Below the pieces are notes generated by a model. That model saw only the letters and a program-made list of their open reading frames with translations. It was not told the origin of the DNA and did not search any database. From contig CATNEN010000012.1 of the NCBI GenBank assembly GCA_950097015.1, forward strand, positions 2,163,501 to 2,227,500: a stretch of DNA of 64,000 bases, read 5' to 3'. The DNA is from Macrostomum hystrix (lineage: Eukaryota; Platyhelminthes; Macrostomidae). This document shows positions 11,261-23,200 of this stretch, one piece after another (position 1 is the first letter of the stretch; each line of letters begins with the position of its first letter). Made by a program: the position numbers and the translations under genes.

Positions 11261-14200
11261 CTGAAATTCGGAGAAATTTTGTTGAAATAAAGTTTCCCAA
11301 TATAAATTTGGAAATATAATTAAATAAATGAGTATTAATAAGTTTGTTAAAAATACACAATCAACACGATGAGTTTAAATTTAAACAGTTTCAAGACGGG
11401 TAATTAAGCAACGATTGCATAATAGTAATAGTAAATATAAATATTCACTAAGGTTTCAGAAGTAGTAATGGCAGTAGTAGTGGTATTAGTAGAATTAGAA
11501 TTTCTGAGATTAGTTACAGTAGTATATAATAATATAGTAATGTTAGTAGTATTAGTAGTGTTAGTAGTAGTATATAGTAGTAGAAGTATTAGTACTCAAA
11601 GTGCTGGGGGTAGTATTCGTACTAAAAATATAATTCTCTCCACAAAGCAATCCCAATAGGAGTCATAGTCATCAATCTAAGTTGTGCGTCAAAATGAAAG
11701 CGCAGGTGCGTATTAGTAGGTGGTGGGTGATCTAGTGCTAAAAGTGTGAAAATTGATCAGTCGAATCACTCAGAACACTAGATAACTGAGTGAGGCATAT
11801 TATAAAATGCAGCATTGTACGAGCCCCTAGAAGTGTGGCAACAGGCAGCCAGCAACCTGACAAGTCCCACGCTTGGCTGTCGGCCCCTGAAGACAGCTGA
11901 CTGGACAAAACTAGCGGCGACGGAGGCGGCCTGGGCGGACGGGGCAGCGGCGGCAGCGGCGTCGACCTGTTGCCGTTGGCGCCGAAGCCAGCTGACTGCG
12001 GCGGCGAGTTTGTGCGCCTTCTAACAGAGCTGATTTAGTTGAGCATTTGAGCGGACAGAGGGGAGAGGGAAAGAGGGAGTTGTGAAATTCGTGCTCGCAT
12101 TATTTTGGGCATGTGAATTTGCGATTTGTAACTTTGCATGCAAAATGCCTAAAAATTCATCATGCACAATGAAATAGTTAAAAAGTGCTGTATACGCCGT
12201 AAAACACTTTGATAAATACCCATTTGACATCATTTCTACTGCGGCTCTGCATTATTAGGTAAGTAAAACACTTTTTTGGTTCTAGAAAATGAGGTGGTGG
12301 ATGTAGGAGGATAGAAAATGGGGTGGTGGATGCAGGAGGATAGAGAAATGACGTGGTGGATGTAGGAGGATAGAGAAATGAGGGGGTGGATGTAGGAGGA
12401 TAGAGAAATGAGGGGTGGATGTAGGAGGATAGAGAAATGGGGGGTGGGTGCAGGAGGATAGAAAAAATAAGTGGTGGATGCAGGAGGATAGAGAAATGAG
12501 GGGGTGGATGTAGGAGGATAGAAAATGGGGTGGTGGATGCAGGAGGATAGAGAAATGAGGGGTGGATGTAGGAGGATAGAGAAATGGGGTGGTGGATGCA
12601 GGAGGATAGAGAAATGAGGGGGTGGATGTAGGAGGATAGAGAAATGGGGGGTGGGTGCAGGAGGATAGAAAAAATGGGTGGTGGATGCAGGAGGATAGAG
12701 AAATGAAGAGGTGGGTGCAGGAGGATAGAAAAAATGGGTGGTGAATGCAGGAGGATAGTGAAATGGGGTGGTGGATTCAGGTGGATAAAGAATTGAGATG
12801 GTCGTTGCAAGAGGGCAGAGAAATGAGGTGGTGCATGGGTACAGAAGGGTAGAGAAAAGGAGGTTGTTGGTGAAGGAGGATGGCGAAATTAGGTGTTTGG
12901 TGCAGGAGAATAAAGAAATGAGGGGTTGGGTGCAGGTAGTTTGAAAAACAGCCTCGTGTGCCCCTCTGCTATTAGGCAAGAAAAAACTTTGGAAATACAT
13001 TGAGAGATTTAAACACGCTATATTTAAGCTATATTTAAGCATCTCGTAAAGTGTTGCAGCATTAAAATAGCCCATAGCCGAATCAAATGACAACATATTT
13101 ATTTGAACTTTTAATACCATCAACCAACTGAAACCAAAGGTCTAATCTTTCGTGTTGAAACGAGTTGTGTACATTCAATGTACATTTTAGTGCCTAGAAT
13201 ATAAATTTAGTGCATAATAGTAATAAAAACTGTCTATAGTTACTGACTGAAGCTTACAGCTTTTGACGAAAAATCCTGGCTCATTGCTTAGGCAATTTCA
13301 GTTCTGCAAGCGCGTTTCAGTAATTTAATTTTTACTAAGATTAATAATGACCTCTATAGGTTGAAGCAATAAGAATTAGGGAAGTAGGTTGTCAAAACAT
13401 AGCAACGTATGTTTACCTTAGCAACCGCGGAAACTACCACTAGCCTATGTTAACAATTCTTTTCACAACCGAAATCCTTGCAACAGGAAACTCCAAATAA
13501 CCGAAATAAAACTTTGAATGTCATTTTCACTAAAATAGTGACGAGGTACATGAAATTTACCTGCAGCACTCAGTGAACTCAAGCCAAGCTACAATAACTG
13601 CTCCCTATCGTCCAGGCTAGTAACCTGGGGCCCGCCGAGTGAGGATATTCTCATGATGAGATCATTCCTGATCGCCGGTTCAGCACGATGGCATTACGTG
13701 TTATCAGTAAAAATTACACAAAATGAGTTTTTTCGATTCAGTGAAATCATGCAAGTGAGACACGTGAATGCAATATTTATTTTTACATGCGAATGTAAAA
13801 ATATGGAACTCATTGAAATACATTCCATATAATACCATCCGAAATACTTAAAGTAAATACAGACATCTTTGTAAGATTAGCGGAAGCTCAGAAAATAAAT
13901 TCGTTTGAAAATGAATGAATTTGGGGCGTCTGGTGGAGTGAAATGGCTGGGCTGCGGATTGAGGTGGCTGGGCTGCGGATTGAGGTGGCTGGGCTGCGGA
14001 TTGAGGTGGCTGGGCTGCGGATTGAGGTGGCTGGGCTGCGGATTGAGGTGGCTGGGCTGCGGATTGAGGTGGCTGGGCTGCGGATTGAGGTGGCTGGGCT
14101 ACGGATTGAGGTGGCTGGGCTGCGGATTGAGGTGGCTGGGCTGCGGATTGAGGTGGCTGGGCTGCGGATTGAGGTGGCTGGGCTGCAGAGTGATTGGTGG

Positions 14201-17200
14201 CTGTGCTGGAGAGTGAGGTGGCTCGGAGAGAGGTGGCTTGGGGGAGGTCGGGGGAAGGTATTGAAGAAGCTGTCAAAAGGTCTGACTTGTAATCATATGA
14301 CATTGCATTGGATTGTCATAGAATACTACTTTCATAACAACTAGTAAGGCAGAACTCACATTTGCATCGCCGGCGTGTCACCGTGCCTTGCTGTTGAGAC
14401 ATCGATCGGTGAGGTCATCGATGCCGCAGACGCAGGCTGCCCTCCCCGATTTGTAGCCGCAGCCAGCCAGGCGTCCTCCAGCATCTCGTCCTGCTGCTGG
14501 CCGCTGTTCACGATGATGATGGGGTTGCCGTCTTCATCCCTGCAAGAGAATCGGTTCGGGATTCCGAATTTCAGAGGCTGAGCTGAACTTTTATATTACT
14601 AACACATAAATTGTGGGGATGCAGTATGAAAACATGTCATCTGAGCGCAGCAGCTCATTCATGAAGCGCTTTGAGGGCTCATAAATGCCTAATTAAAAAA
14701 AGTTAATTTGTACAATGAGGCACAACAAATTTAGCATTCGAGGCTTTGAATTTGAGCAAACAGGTCGGAGCAAGCACCAGAAAGCCAGGTGGAGATTTGA
14801 TCACTCAGTTTACTGCACTGGCCACGAATTACTAGAATTTCGTGCTTATAGCTAAAAATAGACTTCATCTTCTCTAACCCTTTGCAACACCCACCACCTC
14901 ATTTTCTCTACCCCTTTTCAGCATCCACCACCTCATTTTTTCTACACTCTTTGCTGCACCCACCACCTCATTTTCTCTAACCCTTTGCAGCAGCCACCAC
15001 CTCATTCTCTCTAGCCCATTTGCAGCATCTCATTTTCATATTCTCTAGCCCCTACAATCTACAGCACCCACCTTATCTTAATCCTGTGCAGCATCCACCA
15101 CCTTAATCCAGCATTGCATTCTCATTAATTGTAATTAATATATTTTTTGAGGTTCGTGTATCGTTTTTCACGTAAAGGTATATAAAATTAACGGGAGCAT
15201 GCAGACATGGAAGTAATAAGGAAAACGTAAACCGTACTTAAAACCTGCCAATAACCAATTGTACTTTAGCCATGCACTTTTATGATTTAGCGGGTATGCC
15301 TAGGCACTTTTTAAATAGTCATTTAATTTACGTCAATCCGATATCAATGCCCTGAGACGGGTCGATGTACATCAGGCCGGGCTGGAACTGGTCCCAGTTG
15401 CGGCTGCAAGAACCAATCAGCGATTTGCGCAGCTATAAATAGTATCTTACAAAGTGGCGCGGGTTTTGTTACAGCATCACGTGCCTATCGGTATTAGATG
15501 CTAAAAATAGAATTTTTTAAAAGTCCGACGAAAGATTTCTTGCCTTTGATAGACATGGCCAAAACAAATAATAGGATAGATTAGTACAAGAAGATAATAT
15601 ATATAATATATTGATACACACGAAGAAAGTGCAATAAAACAACTTAGAAACGGTCACTATTGACTGTACTTCAAACTGCTAGCAGGAAATGCAAATTAAG
15701 TGTGGAACGATCTAATCAAGTTTAGGTAGGGCACAGTCTATGCAATTAAATTTCTTTTGTAGAGATTTGTAGCCAGTACTTTAGAAAGGACTAGGACTGT
15801 TGCAAAGGAAGCGGAAGATTAATAATCTGTTAGCGTGGAAGTGGCACTGGCATTGGATACAAAAGCATAGAGCCGCTAAAAATTACTTGTCGTCAAAGTA
15901 GAAATCCGTAAAGTGAAATCGAGTCCTGAAAATGGCAGACAATTATGTTGAAGAGCACGTCAGGGAAAAATAAATTTGGAATGTATTTTCCCTAGTAAAA
16001 ACACAATTCACACTAATTTACAGTAAACACGTAGCTCGTAAAGGCAGCTTTCAAGTTTAGTTACATCAAATGGTATGATTCTATTCAGTTTTAAGAAATA
16101 TTTCTAAAAAAATATATACTTGTAGACCCAGAAAACTAGTCATTTTTAGAAAACTTTCTGTTAACCTGGTACGCTGTTCCTATGACGTGATTCAGCCCAG
16201 TTCCTATAGAAATGATTTTGGAAACCCCAAATGCTGTTGCTATTTTTAGAAAAGTTTTTGTCAATGCTGTTGCTATTTTTAGAAAACTTTTTGCTACCCA
16301 TAAAATTAGTGCTATTTTTAGATGTCAAACACTAACGCTGTTGCTATTCTTAAAATGTGGTTTACTCCCGATTCGCCGAATCCCGATTCGCCGATTCCCG
16401 ATTCGCCGAAATTCCCGATTCGCCGAAATTCCCGATTCGCCGAAATTCCCGATTCGCCGAATTCCCTATTTGCCGAAAAAATTGCTAAGAACATTTTTGC
16501 TGAGCTACCGTACCTCATTACACTTTTACTTTCGGCTCTACAAGGATGTCCAGCAAGTTTTGCTTTTTCCGAAGTACGTGTGATGTTCTAATTTGCTCAC
16601 TCAATCTACGTTCCAGAAAGTTAAAGTTTAGAAGCAAGTTTACACGTTAATAAATGAAGAAAGTGCATTTCATTTAAGTTAGTTTTTTAATTAATTTCAA
16701 TACAATAGAAAATAGTTCCAATGTTTGACCAACACTCAAAGAGGACAATGGTTATGTGGTTTAATTTTTATTTATGATAAAGTAAGATGTATTGAATCAG
16801 GATTCGGCGAATCAGGATTCGAGTCAGGAATTTCGGCGAATCGGGAATCGGCGAATCGGGAATCGTTGAATCGGGATTCGGCGAATCGGGAGTAAACCTT
16901 AAAATGTAAGGAAAGACCATTTATAGATCGTACACCCCAAAAAGACTATAAATGGTCTTTATCTTACAGCCTTTTCTAAGAATAGCAACAGCATCTAAAA
17001 AATTGCTTACACATTGTCGCCACTGCGCAAAGAATCTGTGGTACTTGGAGCCGACTGGTAAAGGCCGTGAATCTCCTTCTTGGCAACCAGACGCTCGCGG
17101 CTGTTGCCTAGGACGCTATCTGCACCGTCCCTATAAACCGGGTTGTTAGCCTGGTACATGGCCGCCAGAGGACCGGGCGCGGCGGCGGTTGCCTCGGTCA

Positions 17201-20200
17201 ACCCGGCGGCGCCGTTAGCCTTGAAGCCGCCGGCGCCGTTGACGATGCCTTCGCGATCACCCCCGGAGGCCAGGATTCTCTTGCGTCGCTGCGCCTTGCG
17301 CTTGCACAGCCAGCAGAGCACAATTAGGCAGGCGAGCGCGGCCAGGAACAGCAGAATGCCTAGCACAATGAGAGCCACCTCGGCCGAGCTGAGAGTGCCG
17401 CCGCTAGACGATACTATCGGCGTGGCCGTTGTCGCCGCTGTGCCGTTGACGCCGGCGTCCGACGGCGAGCGAACCCCATCGAGAGTGGCGCCCAGCGAGG
17501 CGAAGTAGCTGACGATTTCGGATCGCTTGGCCTCAATTCTGGCACGCAGGTCGGCCTGAGTGAGCAATGCACCTGTGCTAGGGCTGTACGCGTACAGGTA
17601 GGCATCTGTCTTTGTGGGGTCTACCTGAAAATGAGGAGAGGAATCGTATACTTAAAAGAACTAAAATACTCGATAACAATAACTCCTATCCTCTCCTAGA
17701 CCCCCACCTCACTCCTGCCAATTGAAACATCCACCTCACTCCTGCTAATTAGAACATCCACCTCACTCCTGCCAATCGGAACACCCACCTCACTCCTGCT
17801 AATTAGAACATCCACCTCACTCCTGCTAATTAGAACACCCGCCTCACTCCTGCCAATTGGAACATCCACCTCACTCCTGCTAATTAGAACATCCACCTCA
17901 CTCCTGCCAATCGGAACACCCACCTCACTCCTGCTAATTAGAACATCCACCTCACTCCTGCTAATTAGAACACCCGCCTCACTCCTGCCAATTGGAACAT
18001 CCACCTCACTCCTGCCAATCGGAACACCCGCCTCACTCCTGCTAATTAGAACACCCGCCTCACTCCTGCCAATTGGAACATCCACCTCACTCCTGCCAAT
18101 CGGAACACCCACCTCACTCCTGCCAATTGGAACACCCGCCTCACTCCTGCTAATTAGAACACCCGCCTCACTCCTCCAAATTGGAACATCCACCTCACTC
18201 CTGCCAATCATAACACCCACCTCACACCTGCCAATCATAACACCCATCTCATTCCTGATCATCCAATAACACTGCAAAACCGGCCCATCTGAGCTTACTT
18301 TCGTTGAGCTGCCTGTTCCAGTCACTGCGCTCTCAAACTTTTCAATCCGTACGTCGGCACCCAGCAGAGCGGACAGGTTGGCCCGAATCTGGCTCTGGTA
18401 CAAGCCGAACTTGTCCGGCGCAATGCCGGCAGTCAGGACCAGTCGGCTGGCATCGGCCAGCAGACTGATGATCAGGTCCAGGCTGGTTGTGAAGACACCG
18501 TCGGTAGCCTGAGCACGCACTATTAAAGTGGCCACCGATGAAAAGGTGACCTTTGTGCGCACCTGTCCGCTAATTGAGTCCGCATAGAAGCTGTCGGTGC
18601 CATTGGTCAGCGAATAGCGAATTGTCGAATTCTCATCCTTATCAGTTGCCTGCAGTGAGGTTGTCGCGTTGTTTTTTTGCTTAAAGCTCAAGCTGCCATA
18701 TTCCAAAGCTCACATTTCGAGCTTAAGATTGTCGCCAATTTCTCCTCCTTCTGCCCCTTCCCTTTCGCGGGTTAGTTATCTGCACTTTTCTTTTCCTAAC
18801 CTCTCCCTGCTCGGTGATTGGTCATTCTAATATTGTTCTCTCTCTCGTGTCCAACCCTCGTGTTTCAAGCCGAAAAGACGGTCTCTTACTGCGTAGACTC
18901 AATTTATTGCATAAGTAACAAAAAAGGTCACCCAAATTGGCCATCTACCTGCAAGGTATATACCAGGCTGCTAACTGGCGCGCTGAAAGCCAACCCGACC
19001 AAATACGGACTTGACACCGCGAATATCGGCGGATTGTCGTTAACGTCGCCAACAGACAGCGCCAGTGTTGTCGTATCGCTGGTTGGAAGGGCCACAGCCG
19101 CGCGACGTCTTCGACCGCTGGCTGGCGCTGAGGCGGGCAGTGTTGCCTTGACAACCAGGCTGTAGGCGGGCACTGTCTCTCTGTCAAGGCTGTTTCGCAA
19201 GTACAGCTGACCGCTAGCGCTGTCCAGATCGAAAACAGTTGGACATGAGGCGATTGTGCAGGACTCTAGCGAGTATTGCACGGTGCGGCCCATGGCCTCA
19301 TCCGTGGTGCCAAAGTCGTAGATCAGAGTCCGACCACCGCCGCCGCTGTTCTCTGGCCAGAACAGGCTGAGGCTAGTCTGGGGAAACACAGCTTTGGTTG
19401 GCGCCACCAACCACAGCTGAAGGCTGGCCGAGGCCGAGTTGCCGACTGAATCCCTGGCAGTCACTGGCAGAGTGTAGACTCTCGTTGGCAGATCGCCGAG
19501 CAGACGACTCGTGCTCACTCTGCCCTGGCTATTGATTGAGAAGGCGCTGTTCAAGTTTCCAGTGGATGCCAGGGTATAGTTGAAGGCCGCCCCAGAGACT
19601 CCGGCAGGGATGTCAAACACTGGCGTGCCCGGAGCCAGGTTGTCAGGCAGGCTGGCATTGTAGAATGCCGAGTCGAATCTTGGAATCGAGCGGTCCAATC
19701 GCTGCACAGTGACAGACAGTGTGGCTGTGGATGACAGGGGCGGATTACCCAGATCAAAGGCCACGAGGATGAGGCTGTAGGCACTCTTGATGGCGAAGTC
19801 CAGTTTGCCCAGAGTCCTCAGCGACACATTCCCGGCTCCTGTGAGAACAGTTTTTTACAGGATAATTGTACTACTAATTAGTAGCACATTTAGTATGCGT
19901 CAAAAAGGAACGGTGCGAAAAAAAACTCAGGTGAACGCAAGCGTGAAAAAAGCAGTGGATGCACAATTTGTGAATACGGAAAATACAAGGACCACTAGAA
20001 GAAGAAGGATGGGACACTTCGTTTCTTGGAAATTTTTTTAAAGACAGATTTTCACGAAAAATGCTGCATCGGATCTGCTTCCGATAAAAAGTTATACATT
20101 TTTTAATCAGAAAAACGTGACAAGTTTCTATCTCGCTTTTGCATTTTTTAGTAAAAATCTGCCTTTAATACATTTTCCAAGAAAAGAAGTGTCCCTTCTT

Positions 20201-23200
20201 TCTTTTTCTAGTGATCCTTGCGAAAATAACGGATTTTAAATGAGTAATCTTTCTGCTCTCACGAATTCTCACCAACTGGGGCATTGTCTGTAAGTGGTTA
20301 AAAATTGGAAATACTGTTTGTCACGAGTATGTTCTCAACTGAATTCATATTTCAGGCTTAGGTTTCTAAGTTCTTGATAAGTTCGCTAGCTAAAATTTAG
20401 CTAATCAATTAATCAACTAAGTAATTGATTGATAATTCAATCAGTCACGAAATCTATCAACCGGCAAGCGCATCAGCATGTTATTAATCCAGCAAATGCA
20501 TCAGGTAATTCAACGAAAATATCAATCAATCAGTAAATAATAGGTAAATGAATCTCAGAGATCAATAAATTATTGAACCAACAATCGATATACTTTTTAA
20601 TCAATCAAACAATAAAATAATCAATCAAGCCATCAGCCCCTCACCGTCTGGCTGCAGGTAGAACATCGGCGGCACCTCCAGCTGACTGAGCCTGAAGCCA
20701 ACGGTGGCATTGAGTCCCCAGTCCGGGTCAGTGGCGCTCACCACAGTCACCAGAGTGTCAGCTGGAAGGTCCTCGGTGACATTGGCCGAGACGATCGCTG
20801 GCATCCTCGGCTGATTGTCGTTGATGTCCTCCAGGCTAACAGCGACGCTCACCGTGGTCGATAGAGACGGCAAGCCGCCGTCAGCTGCCACCACTCGGAA
20901 AGCGTAGCGACTTTGGGCTTCTCGATCGAGCGGTCTCACGGCAGTTATCTCGCCAGTTCCCGAGCTGACAGCGAACAATCCGCTGGCGTCGCCCAGGATA
21001 GAGTAGGTGACGCGGGCGTTGACACCGACGTCAGCGTCTCTGGCGGCCACGCTGCCGATGACGCCAGACGGTGTGGTCGAGCTTTCGACAGTCGAGAATG
21101 CGTAGGCAGCGGAAGCGAATTGCGGAGGGTTGTCATTGACGTCAGTGAGAGTCACCAGGACCTGCGGCGAGGCGAGGCGAGGCTTCACTAAGGACAGTCT
21201 CTGAATTGGGAACAGTGTCTACTTTAGGGGATCAGAGTCTATTTTATTGAGATCAAAGTATATTTAATTAGGATCAGTCCCAATTTTACGGGGATCAGTG
21301 TCTGCTTTATGGGGATCAGTGCTAACTTTGTGGGATCAGTGTCTGCTTTATGGGGATCAGTGCTAACTTTGTGGGATCAGTGTCTGCTTTATGGGGATCA
21401 GTGCTAACTTTGTGGGATCAGTGTCTGCTTTATGGGGATCAGTGCTAACTTTGTGGGATCAGTGTCTGCTATATGGGGATCAGTGGTTACTTTGTTGGGA
21501 TCAGAGTCTATTTTATGAGGATCGGTGTCTACTTTGTGGGATCATTGAATTGGGATCAAGGTCTAAAGAAATTGGTAAGTGTAATTCTAGTGTCTAAAAG
21601 TCTAGTGTAATTGTTGGGATTTTAAACTTCAATATACCAAATAAATAGAATTATATAATTAATGAGAGATGTTTCATTGGCAATCAATATTTTTGCCGTG
21701 CAATTATAAGTAGTAGATTAGTAGATAAGATAAGTAGATTGTAGTTATAGATAATAATAATTATAAGATGCAGTATTAAATGGATATGATAAAAGCTTAG
21801 GATATTTTTTGATAAATATATTCTTACCAGACACTGAAATAGGAAAAAATGGTGATTTCATGATTTTCGTGCGGAAAAAATATGAATTTAATATTACTTT
21901 AAGTAACATTTAAAGCTTTCAATGCCATAAAAAACGCACCACACTGAAAGCCTGGTTTGACGGTGAGGCATCGGTGAATGCCATCACGGTGATGACGAGG
22001 AATGGCGTCTGACTTGTGTTCTCTCGATCTGGTTGAGCACCTGGTCGGACCGTGATGCTGTTGTTGTTGCCCTGCCGAGACAAATTGAGTTTGAGCAATA
22101 ATTCAATTCTTGATCCCGATCGAATACTTCTTAATCCAAGTCTTATACTTAAAATACCAATCTTATAATCCCTAATCCCAACCATATTTCCTAACCCAAT
22201 ACTATGCTTACAAATCCCAATGTTTTTCCTACTAATACCAATATTTTAGTTACCAATCCCGATTTGTTACTTAATAATCCCTATATTGTACTCACTAATC
22301 CCAATATTTTAATTCCTAATCCCAATCTTTAACTAACTTATCCAATTTTACTTCCTAATCGAATACTTTACATAAAAATCCCAATATTGTACTTATTAAT
22401 CCGAATTATTTACTTACTAATCCCCATGTTATACTTCCTAATCCAACATTTTGCTTACAAATCCCAATAGTTTTCGTACTAACAAAAATAATAAGCTTTG
22501 AAATCCAATCGAATTGTAAAATCCTATGCACCGGATCAATCCAGTTGTCAATCGTTTCCCAGAAAAAATCCCAACCTGTCTTTTAGCAGGCAGCAATGAA
22601 CTGACTCCAAATCCCACTTTCTCACCTTGGCCTGGTCAATCTGGAACAGTGGATTATCATTCAGTAGTCGGTATTTGACATTGAACGCCGAGCCGGCGGG
22701 CAAAGTGGCCGATACTGCGCCGACAAAGGTGCCAGGAGCTGAATTTTCCGCCAGACTGAACTCGTAGTTGACCTGGCCGAATCTTGGCACCTGGTCCGAT
22801 AGCTGATTGAAGATAATCAGCAGGGCTGCTTTGCCGCTGCGCTGGACTTGACTCGGGTCTGTCGGGTTGTCGTACGCCCAAAGCTGCGGCGCAGACAGAT
22901 AGTGGGAGTAAATGTTTGCTGGTCTGTTTGATTTTCCTTCAAACAGGGAAACTTTGGTCGAAAATCCCATATTTCAAATTTAAATCCCATATTTCAAATC
23001 TAAATCCAATATTTCAAATCTAAATCCCATATTTCAAATCTAAATCCCAGATTTCAAATCTAAATCCGATATTTTAAATCTAAATGATAGATCAAGAACT
23101 TAACTCCTAGATTTTGAATCTAAATCCCAGATTTTGAATCTAAATCACAGAATTTGAATCTAAATCCCAGATTTTGAATCTAAATCACAGAATTTGAATC

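Noticed and set aside
13848-14303. Proline/glutamine-rich repeat as part of the cadherin tail
   Set aside because: All three minus-strand frames are open, no splice site forces inclusion, and most neighbouring long introns carry similar arrays. Kept as intronic, not excluded.
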